Assembly (NCBI GenBank): GCA_003290165.1
Contig: QNQO01006221.1
Span: forward strand, 1 to 64,000
Length of the DNA stretch: 64,000 nt
Direction of reading: 5' to 3'
From: Berberis thunbergii
Lineage: Eukaryota; Streptophyta; Magnoliopsida; Ranunculales; Berberidaceae
Shown one piece after another: positions 1-13,200 of the stretch (its first letter is position 1; each line of letters begins with the position of its first letter). The position numbers and the translations under genes were made by a program. Below the pieces are notes generated by a model. It ran no database searches. It saw nothing but the letters and a program-made list of their open reading frames with translations, and was not told where the DNA came from.

Positions 1-277
1 CATCTTGATAGCCACCATCGAATGGCTCCCGGTTGATGTTAAGGATGATTGCGCAAATAAGTGAAGAACAACCTCTTGACATTTCCATACAATAGTCAAA
101 TTCGAATTTCCATTCACAGACAAAAAAAATCTCTTCACAAATAAACATGGATTAGGGTTAGCAAGCAAGAACTTGGGTGCGAAAGAACCATTGGAGGAAG
201 TTTTAAATGAGTTTACCCATATCACAAAGTCAATTTTGTTTCTCAGGTTTTAAATGAGTTTACTCCTTTCATAAGTT
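1..277. other. Left host flank of the viral array
   Basis: Non-viral sequence before the first virus-derived base. The first bases read on the plus strand as an open stretch of 20 codons ending in TGA at 62-64 (containing IEWLPVDVKDD), which could be the last codons of a gene lying to the left. This is too short to support a call. The rest is AT-rich with no gene seen. The last 80 bases contain a local duplication and one copy of the direct repeat that flanks the array. Confidence 0.5.
200..263. repeat. 17-bp local direct duplication at the left insertion junction
   Basis: The 17-mer gttttaaatgagtttac occurs at 200-216 and again at 247-263, the second copy running straight into the 20-bp repeat that borders the array. 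Short local copies beside a breakpoint are typical of template slippage during end-joining repair. The copies are seen directly; the mechanism is inferred. Confidence 0.75.
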
Positions 278-279
278 AA
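260..279 (+). repeat. 20-bp direct repeat flanking the array, left copy
   Basis: The sequence ttactcctttcataagttaa is found here and again at 48251-48270, exactly where virus-derived sequence ends on the other side. The neighbouring bases differ (t/g before, g/t after), so the match is exactly 20 bp. It overlaps the viral ends by two to three bases on each side. It behaves like a target-site duplication from repair of a staggered break. Confidence 0.85.
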
Positions 280-351
280 GAAGATGAAGAAGATGATCAA
301 ACAGTTGATCTCAATGAAGATGACTGTTATGGTATCATTGATCCTCGTGAT
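278..351 (+). pseudogene. Inverted ORF2 C-terminal fragment at the left end of the array
   Basis: This 74-bp stretch encodes the acidic C-terminal tail of ORF2 ([20 protein letters not shown]) on the plus strand, opposite to all six units. It lacks the final codons and stop and is joined directly at about 351 to the unit 1 intergenic region, sharing the bases at. The left end of the array is therefore an inverted scrap of virus, mirroring the larger inverted fragment at the right end. Confidence 0.85.
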
Positions 352-1237
352 AGTTTTCGATTTTACAGGTTACAACTTTTCACAGAAGAGATAGAATAAA
401 TGGAAGAACAAAGAAGAAGATAACTATACACAAAAGAATAATAGGAAAGAAGGATAACAACCAATGAAACAAAGGAGAGAAGAAGAACAGTATAAGCATT
501 AAATAGCATAAAAATGCAAGAATTAAAAAGATTTCATCCATGAGATGAATTTTTAAAGATCTTAACTTTTAAGTTAAGTATTTGGAAAACAGAATTCAAA
601 GAGCTCTACTTTGTATTGTCCAAGAGAACACCCGATTCACTTCTTAGGGTGACTTTGATAGTTCAACCAAGTCCAATACTTTCTTTTAAGTAGAGATTTT
701 GTATAAGAAAAGAAATCAGAGAGATGTATATAAGAAAGGATGCTTATATATTGATAAGAAAATATTGAAAGTAATTACAGAGGGAACGTAGAAACTTACA
801 GGTGGTTAGGATGTACATAAAAGAGATGGAGAGGAAAGCTTACAAACGTAGATAGCTAGGGGATACAGAACAGGTTTGGGGTTCTAATTCGATCTGCCTT
901 GCTCTGGAAGAGCTTTCTCTTATTTATAGATAGAGAGAGTGAAGAGATAAGACTCTTCTATTAGTGGAGGATGAGCTGGAGGCTTATCCTTTGTATTGAT
1001 TGAGGGTGAACTGTAGACACATGCTTGTCACTGTACACCTTTTGACTGTCGGCAGGTACTGTTGAAGATGCTTCAACTGTAGTTGTACTTATTGGATTCA
1101 CTGTAGCTTCACGCGGAGGCTTTTTGAGAAAAGAAAATGATGCTTGTCGATCTGTCTGTTGACTATGGCCGAAAGCAAATTTGTTTGATAATGGAGGTGG
1201 CAGATGCTGCCTTTGAAAATAATGGACGTGGGTCCAT
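352..1237 (-). promoter_or_regulatory. Unit 1 intergenic promoter and leader region
   Basis: The minus strand carries a TATA box (TATAAATA, complement of 921-928) beside a CT-rich tract, followed by a leader of roughly 540 bases. A second TATATAAG lies at the complement of 743-750. No AATAAA is seen on the minus strand. An 8-bp inverted repeat (cttaactt and aagttaag) lies near 567-584. The transcript would enter the 5' end of a unit further left, but here it runs into the inverted host-side fragment instead. Confidence 0.5.
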
Positions 1238-2432
1238 TTACAAATCACGAGGATCAATGATACCATAACAGTCATCTTCATTGAGATCAACTGTTTGATC
1301 ATCTTCTTCAGCTTCATCAGAACATATCTGTGACAAAGTTTCAATGAGCTGAGCTCTGGTTGGTTTGGTCTTGATCTTCTGTAGAATCTGCTGCTTCAGC
1401 TGTTTGATGTTGGAGGATGATTCTGAAGGAGGACCTATTGGGACTGGAACATTTGGTGTAGAAGACACCTCTTTTTTGGAGAAAAAGGCTGTTACACCTT
1501 CTTTAGTTACCTTTGAATGGTCAAACCTTTGCCACCATTTTACTTTGTAGCGTCGGCACAACCATGAAGGTTTTGATTTGGAAAGGGCGCCTGGAGCATC
1601 AGGGTTGGAACAGACATAATCCCAACACATAATCCAGGCAAGATTGAAACGAATAAAGAACCAGATTGACAGAACCTGTTGATCAATAGGCTCAGGAGGC
1701 TGGTACTTGTCACGAAAGACATTCCATCCTTCTCGAACTGGAGATGGAAGGATATCAAGAACTGGACCAAATGAGCTCCACCATTGATGTTGAAACCAGA
1801 ATGGTAGAATTTTGGTATTGAATTTTTTACAAAATAGAAAGAACCAAGAATGGCCCGATTGATGGGGACTTATAAGAAATGCTCGGGTCCAAGCATTCTT
1901 ATAATCATAGTAGCTATAAGTTTGGGGAACATAGCTCTGTGAGAGCCTCTTGTGGAATCGAGGGTGTTGATTCCATTCTGCTGCAGTCAGAATTTTGAAA
2001 ATCTGACATTTGGAAAAAGTGATTCGAGTCTTAGTCTCATCATAGTGATGAGTAACAGAGATAGAATCAGAATCTACCAGAATGAATTCATAAAATTCTC
2101 TGGTTTTGAAGGCATCTGTTTCTTCATATTGTTGATCTGAAGAATACAGATTCCTGGCAATTGCATAAGGATCAGAGAGAAGAACTCTGAATTGAGGTTC
2201 AACAATACCTAACAAATCTAGGTTTGGTCTTGTTGATATATTGAAGAGGTGCCTGATTAGGCTTTGAAAAACTTACCAGAGATGATAGCTCCTTGGCTTG
2301 ATCAAGAGCTGAAAATTTCTGGGTTAATTGAAGAGCATAAGAAAGAGGGGCTGGCTGCAAAGAAGCAGAAGGCGTCTTTGCATAGCTTGCCTTTGATTTG
2401 GGTTTGGGAGATAAGTTAGAAGAAGAACTCAT
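1238..2432 (-). pseudogene. Unit 1 ORF2, frameshifted
   Basis: Two reading frames (2199-2432 and 1238-2215) together cover the ORF2 protein that is intact in units 3-6. The break is one extra T in a short T run near 2223. A 9-bp deletion near 1305 removes three residues from the acidic tail without changing frame, and there is also a Glu-to-Ala change (TAAEW where other units have TEAEW). The start overlaps the ORF1 stop as ATGA. No function is known for this protein in florendoviruses. Confidence 0.8.
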
Positions 2433-5400
2433 CTTTGAAGGAACTCACGGGAGAGAAAGTCTGCCAGTGAGTTGTCTTTTCCCTTTATATATTTGATATC
2501 AAAATCAAATGCAGAAATCAAGCCTTGCCATCTGGCGAAAATCTGTTTGGAAACCAAATTTAAAACATCTTTAGTTAAAATGTCTTTTGCAGATTGGCAA
2601 TCAATTTGTAATAAAAAATTTTGATTAATTAAATCATCTTGAAATTTCATGATGCACAATACGATAGATAAAACTCTTTTTTGACCGTAGAATAATTTAT
2701 CTGGGTAGAATTCCAAATACCTGAATGGTATCGGACTAATTGGATAGTAGAGGACTGGGGTAGACGTTGTTTTAGAATACCACCATACCCATGATTGGAT
2801 GCATCTGTTTCTACTATTTTGAAGGCATCGGGATCAGCAATTCCTAGACAAGGAAGACTTTTGACTTGGCTTTTGACTTGGCGGACTATGGAAGTATGGG
2901 CTTCAGTCCATGGGCTTGGGTTTTTCTTAAGGCGACTGTACAAAGGCTTAATTAAAACACGGAGGCCTTTATAAAACTCTGCTACATAATTTAAAGATCC
3001 AAGAAATCTTTGTAATTGGTTTTTTTCCCGGATTTCATCTGGAAATTTGTCAGCAAATTCTATTGTTCTTGAAATTGGGGTAATCATCCCATTGAAAATT
3101 TTATGACCTAAAAATCTAACATTTGTTTGAAACAAATTGATTTTGGTTGGAGATAAAACTAATCCATTCTTTTGAATACAGTTTTCAAATTGATATAAGT
3201 GTTTCCAGTGCTGGGGAACACTTTCAGAAAAAACAAGTATATCATCGATATACACAATGGTGAATTGCGAAAATTGGGAAAGAATATCATTCATGATATT
3301 CTGGAATTCACTTGGAGCGTTTTTGAGACCGAAAGGCATAACATTCCACTCATAATGTCCAAAGGGAACATTAAAAGCGGTTTTATACCGGTCTTTGGGA
3401 TGAACCTGGATTTGCCAAAATCCAGATTTAAGATCAAACTTAGAGAAGACACAAGCATTGTGTAGTCTTTTAAGAAGATCTCTCTGAGAAGGGATTGGAT
3501 ATCTGATCCATTGAAGAACCTGATTTAAAGGTTTATAATTTATTACAAGACGAGGACTTCCTCGTTCAATTTCAGCATTTTTATTGACATAAAAAGCAGC
3601 ACAACTCCAAGGAGATTTAGAATCTCTTATGAGTCGTTTTTCTTTTAAAGTTTTAATTTCTTGTTTGCAAAATTCCATAAGTTCACTATTCATTTGAATA
3701 GGACGAGCTTTAGTAGGAATTTTTCTTTCATCAAATCCCGGTTCATAAGGAAGACGAACCACGTGTTGTGATCTATACCAAAATGCATTTGGGAGATTTG
3801 AACAAAGTTCATCCTGTAAATGCTTTTGATACTGAATGATTTGTGATTGAAGCCTAGGCTCCTGGATTTGATCAGCAACCCTTTTATATTCAATCTCATG
3901 TTTCAGAAAGTTTAACTGCTGGGTTTTGCAGATTAAACGATTTAGAAACTTCTGCTTAGTAACTTGGTTGAGTTCATAAGCTGTTGATGAGAATAAAAAT
4001 GGAAATTCAAGTTTGGTACCAAGAATGGTAGTTGAAATTCCTTTTTTATCAACTGAAAAAGGAGAGATTGCATTGATAAAAGGAGTACTAATATCATTTT
4101 TTGTTCCATATTCTTAACAAGAAGAAAATGTTGCTTAATGCAAATGTTCTTTTTGCAAATATGGGCATTGGTTAGTTTAAAAGAAATTTGAAGTTTAGAA
4201 TTGTCTGTAGTATACAGACTTTGCGAAGTTTGTTGGAAGTACTGAGTAGGTACTACTCCTTCTTGAATACAATTCATATCAGCGCCTGAATCTATAAGTG
4301 CAATAGCTGATATAGTTGTTTGATTATAAATGTTTAAGGTTATAGCCACATACCACTTTTGAATGGTAACCACATGTGGTGTAACCGGTTTCTTATTTAG
4401 ATTACAGAGAAAATCTGCATGTTTTTGTTTGGATGAAGAAGGTTGTGGTGCAGAGATAACAAGAGTTATTTCTTCTTCTTGTCCAGACAAAACAGGAAAC
4501 TGATTTTCTTGTAACATTTGAATTTGAAGATCAGTTAGATTTTGGTGTTGTTTTAAACTGATTAATTTCTTTCTTAAGATTGTTGACTTCATGTTGTAAA
4601 TCAGAAAGATTAACAGGAGAAGCATTGTTTTTTGTTTGATTAAACCTGTTAATGATTTCACGGTGATCATAAAATGAAGTGATCACATCAGGTGGAGATT
4701 TAGTTTGTGAAATTGATTTTTTTATGTGTTGAAGATATTCAGTCTTCATTTGAGGGTCATCAATTTTATCAACAAAATCTAACAGTATTTGAGACTGCTT
4801 ATTTTGAGATAACATATTGATCTTTGGTTTTGCAGAGAGATGACATAAACATGCACCTGGAGTACAATCACAAGATTGTTCGGAAGAATCAGAAGAATCG
4901 CAAGAATAATTAAGATTATTCATCTGGAATTCTGGTTCAGAAGAAGAATCAGAATCTGAGTCAATTAAACAATTTAAAAACATATGCTTTATGTTTTTGG
5001 GAAGATCAAGGGCTTGGACCTTTTGAGCCGTTCTGCACTGTTTTGCATAATGGCCGGGTTGTCCACATTTGAAGCAAACAGGCTTTGAAGTGGATCCTTT
5101 TTTAAAGGGTTTGGACTTATGTGTCCCATGTTTCTTGGGCTTGCTAAAATACTGTTCAAGTGGTTTAGCAGGCTTTGGACCATAAGGTTTTTTCTGTTTA
5201 AACTGTCGGGCCGGATTGGACCGATATTTTTGTTTGGAAGTCCAATGGGTTTTAGAGTTTAAATGGGCTGGATAATGAAAATCATCAAATCCATATTGTT
5301 GACAAAAATCACCTAATTCTTTAGGTCCAGTAATGTGCTGTTTTCTTAATTGTTTCTTTAATTTTAAATCATTACAAATTTGAAGGGCGCATTTATTAAT

Positions 5401-7837
5401 AAATGCTATTAAATCGCCAAATGTTAAGAGTTCATACTGTATGTCACCTCCATGCTGTTCTTGAAGTCTAGTACGAACGGTTTCAGCAAAGATTTCAGGA
5501 AGACCTGAAATAAACTTACGTTTCCAGAATGGATTTGCTGCATCTGTCTGAAGCATAACTCTTTTCATGAAGATATCTTTGTAATATCTAAAGTGACTAA
5601 GAGTTGGACACTTATGAGACATGAGCAAATCTTTGGCTTTACCTTGATACTCATTTGGATTTCCTAAGAAATGCCTAAGAATACTTTGAATTAAGGTAGG
5701 CACACTGTCAGGAACGAAAGTTTCTTGACCAAGATCATTTTCAATTTTAATTGGATTTCCATCTGGACCAATTTTCTTTGCAAATAAGATTTCAGTTTTT
5801 TCCGAAGGAGTGAGATAATTATCCCACCATCCTTTGATTAAACCGGAGAATCCTTGAATAATGATGGATGCAATGGTGTGATCGTCTTTGCCTTCTGCTC
5901 TGTGAGTAGAAGCCATCATCACCATTTCTTGAGTTAATTCAAGGATTGCATCTTCACTAACGCCATCAATATTCCAAATATATAATTCTTTTGTTGAAAA
6001 AGAACCAAAAGTCTGAAGATTTCGTTCTTCAAACTGCATATCTGGAAATGAAGGTCTAGGGTAAAATTCCTAGATACAGGCATTGGATTTTTCCATTTTG
6101 GGTGTTTTGATGCGGTTTTAGCATGTCTAATGGGGTTTGCCTGATATGGAATGTAATTTAAACGATCCAATTCAGACATAGGATCAAAATCAGCACTGAT
6201 GTCTGAATCACAGTCAGTTATGGCTGGATTAGACAAAGTATTGATACTTAATCTTGAACCCAGTTTTAAAGCATCTAATTTAGCATCAATTTCTTTCAAT
6301 AAATTTGTTTTAGAAGAAAAGGTGTTAGGAGCCAAAGGTTCAGGAATTTGAAAGTAAACATTCTGTTTCTTTTGTTCCTGTTCTTTGATAACTTTGTCTT
6401 CTAATTGTTTCTTTTTTAGTTCATTAGTGACTAGTTGGTCTTGAACTAATTTTTCACCAAGTTCAGATAGAAGCAAATTTGTATAGTTATTCTGATGAAT
6501 CAGAGTACTAACAAAATCTTCTGTTTGATGAGAAAAGGGTGAAGCAATGTATTGTTTGTCAGAAACTTTGAATTGAAGATCTACCATAGGAGGTAGAACT
6601 GATCTGACTGTTTTCTTTTCTGGGTGATTAGTCCAGATTTTGGGAGTAATATTTAACACATGAATTTGAGGAATATAAATATTATAATACCAGTCTAAGA
6701 AAGGTATGTTTTCTTTTAGTTCCTCACAACATGTATAAAAGGTTTATTCAGTTCTTTGCGTTCAGATTCAGAAGTCTGGGCAATGAACTTTTCTCTACGT
6801 TCGTCATTTTCTAGAGATAAAAATTCTCTTTTAATTTTTTCTTTATCTAATTTAAAAGTTTTTGATAAAGCTTGAACCCTAGGAATTCTAAATTCCATTT
6901 CAGATTGTGTAGGGGATTGATTTGCTTCAGAAGTCTCTGGGACTTCTTCTTGATTATAAACTGGTTGAGGAATTTGAGGATAGTTAGGATTGTTCCTAAT
7001 ATTCCTTAATTGAAGATGAGGAATCACTTCAGGAGTTGAAGTTCTTGAAGGGATCCTGGTAGGAGCAGTTCTGAATGAAGATTCAGATCTTCTTCCAGAA
7101 TCAAACTTAGAAGGATCAAAAATGGTGCTTCTGACATCATTGAATCTTAGTTCAACAGATCCATCAGGGAATGATAGAATTCTGTCAATCTCACTTGGAG
7201 GAAGTTTCTTTGGGTTTTGAAACTCCTTCAATGATCCATGACTCAGGAAGAGTAACCTGATCCCATTTTATCGTTCTGGGAACAATAACATTAGTTTTTT
7301 GGTCATTGACCTCAAAGAGAGTAGTATGACCTCGATCATCAATTTGTATAGCACGTGGCTTTAATTGAGTTTTCATTGCTTTATAAGTGATTTTGTAAAT
7401 TAAAGCAAATGGTTCAGAACCTTCAGCCATATCAAAGCCTGAAGTCTGAATATTGAGAGTGAGTGTCTCGAGGATGTGTGGATCACAAAGAGACACAGAG
7501 AAGTCAGGGTAACAGTTAAAATAAACTGGACCCATTGAAAGTGAAGACTCTGCAATTCCAAGCAGAGAATCACTGAATTTATTGTGTCTACAGTCGCGGA
7601 GAGCAACTAAGGCACAAGTGTCAAGTCCTAACCTAGTTAAAGGTTTTAAGGCTATTTGAATTAATCCCAAGTGGAGATACTTGTATTTTTCTTTGATTAA
7701 AGACTGGATTGTTTGAGAATTAAGTAATTGTTTTGAGTCTAAGGATTTGTTTATCGGTACTGTTTGTTCAACAATACTAATTAAATCCTCAGTTTTTTTA
7801 GAAAATATTGACTTAGAAATCTCATAAATTTCCTTTT
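2429..7837 (-). pseudogene. Unit 1 ORF1 polyprotein, broken at six or more sites
   Basis: All five polyprotein domains can be recognised, but the frame changes near 7216 (extra T), 6738 and 6064 (missing A), 4556 (extra A), 4088 (missing C) and 2675 (missing T). The true start codon and first residues are absent because the 5' end is replaced by the inverted segment at 7838-8187. The RT keeps YIDD and the Arg of DRYKTAF, which units 2-4 have lost. Most breaks are one-base changes in A or T runs, so some could be sequencing errors. As written, no polyprotein could be made. Confidence 0.85.
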
Positions 7838-8187
7838 TGGTATCAGAGCCATCCTTTTCCTTTTTGCCCCGGGAAGGTTAGTGAGTCCAAGGTACTGTTG
7901 GTCAGCCGTTGATAGCGTTGGTCAGTCGCATAGAGTGTTGGTCAGCCGTTAGGAACCAGATCCAGTGTAAGTCGCCATGGTGTGCGCTAGCGAGATCTAG
8001 GTTAGGTGGTCCCACTCAGATGGTCCAGCTGTAGGTGGTCCGAGTACAGTGTTCCTTACCCATCCTCAAAGCAATTTTGAAAAGATGTCTTTGTTTTCAA
8101 AATTCTCTAGAACATCTAGTTCTAGGTCAAACAGTTTACCAACCAAAATGGAAGGTAGAATTTCTGAAGTTGAACAAGATTTACAAA
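7838..8187 (+). other. Inverted primer-site/leader/ORF1-start segment, unit 1
   Basis: This 350-bp block is the reverse complement of the segment at 31456-31805 in unit 4. It opens with TGGTATCAGAGC (7838-7849), a perfect 12-base match to the 3' end of plant initiator tRNA-Met, but on the strand opposite to the genes. The ORF1 ATG is at 8085 on the plus strand and gives only about 41 codons, reading into tail residues TNFHQDL before a stop at the junction. At the left edge 24 bases (eight codons) present in units 4-6 are missing; at the right edge cca is duplicated. Confidence 0.9.
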
Positions 8188-8208
8188 CCAATTTTCACCA
8201 GGACCTAT

Positions 8209-9094
8209 AGTTTTCGATTTTACAGGTTACAACTTTTCACAGAAGAGATAGAATAAATGGAAGAACAAAGAAGAAGATAACTATACACAAAAGAATAATA
8301 GGAAAGAAGGATAACAACCAATGAAACAAAGGAGAGAAGAAGAACAGTATAAGCATTAAATAGCATAAAAATGCAAGAATTAAAAAGATTTCATCCATGA
8401 GATGAATTTTTAAAGATCTTAACTTTTAAGTTAAGTATTTGGAAAACAGAATTCAAAGAGCTCTACTTTGTATTGTCCAAGAGAACACCCGATTCACTTC
8501 TTAGGGTGACTTTGATAGTTCAACCAAGTCCAATACTTTCTTTTAAGTAGAGATTTTGTATAAGAAAAGAAATCAGAGAGATGTATATAAGAAAGGATGC
8601 TTATATATTGATAAGAAAATATTGAAAGTAATTACAGAGGGAACGTAGAAACTTACAGGTGGTTAGGATGTACATAAAAGAGATGGAGAGGAAAGCTTAC
8701 AAACGTAGATAGCTAGGGGATACAGAACAGGTTTGGGGTTCTAATTCGATCTGCCTTGCTCTGGAAGAGCTTTCTCTTATTTATAGATAGAGAGAGTGAA
8801 GAGATAAGACTCTTCTATTAGTGGAGGATGAGCTGGAGGCTTATCCTTTGTATTGATTGAGGGTGAACTGTAGACACATGCTTGTCACTGTACACCTTTT
8901 GACTGTCGGCAGGTACTGTTGAAGATGCTTCAACTGTAGCTGTACTTATTGGATTCACTGTAGCTTCACGCGGAGGCTTTTTGAGAAAAGAAAATGATGC
9001 TTGTCGATCTGTCTGTTGACTATGGCCGAAAGCAAATTTGTTTGATAATGGAGGTGGCAGATGCTGCCTTTGAAAATAATGGACGTGGGTCCAT
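8209..9094 (-). promoter_or_regulatory. Unit 2 intergenic promoter and leader region
   Basis: TATA box TATAAATA on the minus strand (complement of 8778-8785) shortly after the ORF2 stop. The downstream leader runs left into unit 1, where it meets the inverted primer-site segment, so a transcript from here would carry the primer site in antisense. A short hydrophobic leader ORF lies at 8237-8398. Confidence 0.5.
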
Positions 9095-10296
9095 TTACAA
9101 ATCACGAGGATCAATGATACCATAACAGTCATCTTCATTGAGATCAACTGTTTGATCATCTTCTTCATCTTCTTCAGCTTCATCAGAACATATCTGTGAC
9201 AAAGTTTCAATGAGCTGAGCTCTGGTTGGTTTGGTCTTGATCTTCTGTAGAATCTGCTGCTTCAGCTGTTTGATGTTGGAGGATGATTCTGAAGGAGGAC
9301 CTATTGGGACTGGAACATTTGGTGTAGAAGACACCTCTTTTTGGAGAAAAAGGCTGTTACACCTTCTTTAGTTACCTTTGAATGGTCAAACCTTTGCCAC
9401 CATTTTACTTTGTAGCGTCGGCACAACCATGAAGGTTTTGATTTGGAAAGGGCGCCTGGAGCATCAGGGTTGGAACAGACATAATCCCAACACATAATCC
9501 AGGCAAGATTGAAACGAATAAAGAACCAGATTGACAAAACCTGTTGATCAATAGGCTCAGGAGGCTGGTACTTGTCACGAAAGACATTCCATCCTTCTCG
9601 AACTGGAGATGGAAGGATATCAAGAACTGGACCAAATGAGCTCCACCATTGATGTTGAAACCAGAATGGTAGAATTTTGGTATTGAATTTTTTACAAAAT
9701 AGAAAGAACCAAGAATGGCCCGATTGATGGGGACTTATAAGAAATGCTCGGGTCCAAGCATTCTTATAATCATAGTAGCTATAAGTTTGGGGAACATAGC
9801 TCTGTGAGAGCCTCTTGTGGAATCGAGGGTGTTGATTCCATTCTGCTTCAGTCAGAATTTTGAAAATCTGACATTTGGAAAAAGTGATTCGAGTCTTAGT
9901 CTCATCATAGTGATGAGTAACAGAGATAGAATCAGAATCTACCAGAATGAATTCATAAAATTCTCTGGTTTTGAAGGCATCTGTTTCTTCATATTGTTGA
10001 TCTGAAGAATACAGATTCCTGGCAATTGCATAAGGATCAGAGAGAAGAACTCTGAATTGAGGTTCAACAATACCTAACAAATCTAGGTTGGTCTTGTTGA
10101 TATATTGAAGAGGTGCCTGATTAGGCTTTGAAAAACTTACCAGAGATGATAGCTCCTTGGCTTGATCAAGAGCTGAAAATTTCTGGGTTAATTGAAGAGC
10201 ATAAGAAAGAGGGGCTGGCTGCAAAGAAGCAGAAGGCGTCTTTGCATAGCTTGCCTTTGATTTGGGTTTGGGAGATGAGTTAGAAGAAGAACTCAT
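9095..10296 (-). pseudogene. Unit 2 ORF2, frameshifted
   Basis: The first 318 residues or so are open (from 10296), then a single missing T in the T run near 9340 shifts the frame, producing a short aberrant tail; the remaining C-terminal part, including the acidic tail, lies in 9095-9334. Units 3 and 4 have the same sequence with the extra T and a full 400-residue frame. Decay and a homopolymer sequencing error cannot be told apart here. Confidence 0.8.
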
Positions 10297-13200
10297 CTTT
10301 GAAGGAACTCACGGGAGAGAAAGTCTGCCAGTGAGTTGTCTTTTCCCTTTATATATTTGATATCAAAATCAAATGCAGAAATCAAGCCTTGCCATCTGGC
10401 GAAAATCTGTTTGGAAACCAAATTTAAAACATCTTTAGTTAAAATGTCTTTTGCAGATTGGCAATCAATTTGTAATAAAAAATTTTGATTAATTAAATCA
10501 TCTTGAAATTTCATGATGCACAATACGATAGATAAAACTTCTTTTTTGACCGTAGAATAATTTATCTGGGTAGAATTCCAAATACCTGAATGGTATCGGA
10601 CTAATTGGATAGTAGAGGACTGGGGTAGACGTTGTTTTAGAATACCACCATACCCATGATTGGATGCATCTGTTTCTACTATTTTGAAGGCATCGGGATC
10701 AGCAATTCCTAGACAAGGAAGACTTTTGACTTGGCTTTTGACTTGGCGGACTATGGAAGTATGGGCTTCAGTCCATGGGCTTGGGTTTTCTTAAGGCGAC
10801 TGTACAAAGGCTTAATTAAAACACGGAGGCCTTTATAAAAATCTGCTACATAATTTAAAGATCCAAGAAATCTTTGTAATTGGTTTTTTCCCGGATTTCA
10901 TCTGGAAATTTGTCAGCAAATTCTATTGTTCTTGAAATTGGGGTAATCATCCCATTGAAAATTTTATGACCTAAAAATCTAACATTTGTTTGAAACAAAT
11001 TGATTTTGGTTGGAGATAAAACTAATCCATTCTTTTAATACAGTTTTCAAATTGATATAAGTGTTTCCAGTGTTGGGGAACACTTTCAGAAAAAACAAGT
11101 ATATCATCGATATACACAATGGTGAATTGCGAAAATTGGGAAAGAATATCATTCATGATATTCTGGAATTCACTTGGAGCGTTTTTGAGACCGAAAGGCA
11201 TAACATTCCACTCATAATGTCCAAAGGGAACATTAAAAGCGGTTTTATACCAGTCTTTGGGATGAACCTGGATTTGCCAAAATCCAGATTTAAGATCAAA
11301 CTTAGAGAAGACACAAGCATTGTGTAGTCTTTTAAGAAGATCTCTCTGAGAAGGGATTGGATATCTGATCCATTGAAGAACCTGATTTAAAGGTTTATAA
11401 TTTATTACAAGACGAGGACTTCCTCGTTCAATTTCAGCATTTTTATTGACATAAAAAGCAGCACAACTCCAAGGAGATTTAGAATCTCTTATGAGTCGTT
11501 TTTCTTTTAAAGTTTTAATTTCTTGTTTGCAAAATTCCATAAGTTCACTATTCATTTGAATAGGACGAGCTTTAGTAGGAATTTTTCTTTCATCAAATCC
11601 TGGTTCATAAGGAAGACGAACCACGTGTTGTGATCTATACCAAAATGCATTTGGGAGATTTGAACAAAGTTCATCCTGTAAATGCTTTTGATACTGAATG
11701 ATTTGTGATTGAAGCCTAGGCTCCTGGATTTGATCAGCAACCCTTTTATATTCAATCTCATGTTTCAGAAAGTTTAACTGCTGGGTTTTGCAGATTAAAC
11801 GATTTAGAAACTTCTGCTTAGTAACTTGGTTGAGTTCATAAGCTGTTGATGAGAATAAAAATGGAAATTCAAGTTTGGTACCAAGAATGGTAGTTGAAAT
11901 TCCTTTTTTATCAACTGAAAAAGGAGAGATTGCATTGATAAAAGGAGTACCTAATATCATTTTTTGTTCCATATTCTTAACAAGAAGAAAATGTTGCTTA
12001 ATGCAAATGTTCTTTTTGCAAATATGGGCATTGGTTAGTTTAAAAGAAATTTGAAGTTTAGAATTGTCTGTAGTATACAGACTTTGCGAAGTTTGTTGGA
12101 AGTACTGAGTAGGTACTACTCCTTCTTGAATACAATTCATATCAGCGCCTGAATCTATAAGTGCAATAGCTGATATAGTTGTTTGATTATAAATGTTTAA
12201 GGTTATAGCCACATACCACTTTTGAATGGTAACCACATGTGGTGTAACCGGTTTCTTATTTAGATTACAGAGAAAATCTGCATGTTTTTGTTTGGATGAA
12301 GAAGGTTGTGGTGCAGAGATAACAGGAGTTATTTCTTCTTCTTGTCCAGACAAAACGGGAAACTGATTTTCTTGTAACATTTGAATTTGAAGATCAGTTA
12401 GATTTTGGTGTTGTTTTAACTGATTAATTTCTTTCTTAAGATTGTTGACTTCATGTTGTAAATCAGAAAGATTAACAGGAGAAGCATTGTTTTTTGTTTG
12501 ATTAAACCTGTTAATGATTTCACGGTGATCATAAAATGAAGTGATCACATCAGGTGGAGATTTAGTTTGTGAAATTGATTTTTTTATGTGTTGAAGATAT
12601 TCAGTCTTCATTTGAGGGTCATCAATTTTATCAACAAAATCTAACAGTATTTGAGACTGCTTATTTTGAGATAACATATTGATCTTTGGTTTTGCAGAGA
12701 GATGACATAAACATGCACCTGGAGTACAATCACAAGATTGTTCGGAAGAATCAGAAGAATCGCAAGAATAATTAAGATTATTCATCTGGAATTCTGGTTC
12801 AGAAGAAGAATCAGAATCTGAGTCAATTAAACAATTTAAAAACATATGCTTTATGTTTTTGGGAAGATCAAGGGCTTGGACCTTTTGAGCCGTTCTGCAC
12901 TGTTTTGCATAATGGCCGGGTTGTCCACATTTGAAGCAAACAGGCTTTGAAGTGGATCCTTTTTTAAAGGGTTTGGACTTATGTGTCCCATGTTTCTTGG
13001 GCTTGCTAAAATACTGTTCAAGTGGTTTAGCAGGCTTTGGACCATAAGGTTTTTTCTGTTTAAACTGTCGGGCCGGATTGGACCGATATTTTGTTTGGAA
13101 GTCCAATGGGTTTTAGAGTTTAAATGGGCTGGATAATGAAAATCATCAAATCCATATTGTTGACAAAAATCACCTAATTCTTTAGGTCCAGTAATGTGCT

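Larger units (their letters stand above)
352..8208 (-). mobile_element. Viral unit 1 (most decayed, inverted 5' segment)
   Basis: A 7857-bp unit running from the conserved intergenic start agttttcgatttta to the next copy of it. It contains ORF2 remains (1238-2432), ORF1 remains (2429-7837) and the inverted primer-site segment (7838-8187). It has the most frame breaks of the six and a private 9-bp in-frame deletion near 1305. Variants in its ORF2, RT and middle part match units 5 and 6, while its inverted end and the base at about 6115 match units 2 and 3, so it is a mosaic. Confidence 0.85.

Noticed and set aside
3199..3465. Plus-strand 88-residue frame opposite RT, repeated in every unit
   Set aside because: Antisense shadow of the RT domain; its openness follows from the conserved RT codons.
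8035..8256. Plus-strand 73-residue frame in units 1-3
   Set aside because: It is an off-frame reading of the inverted leader/ORF1-start segment running into the leader of the next unit; the true ORF1 fragment there is in another frame and only about 41 codons.
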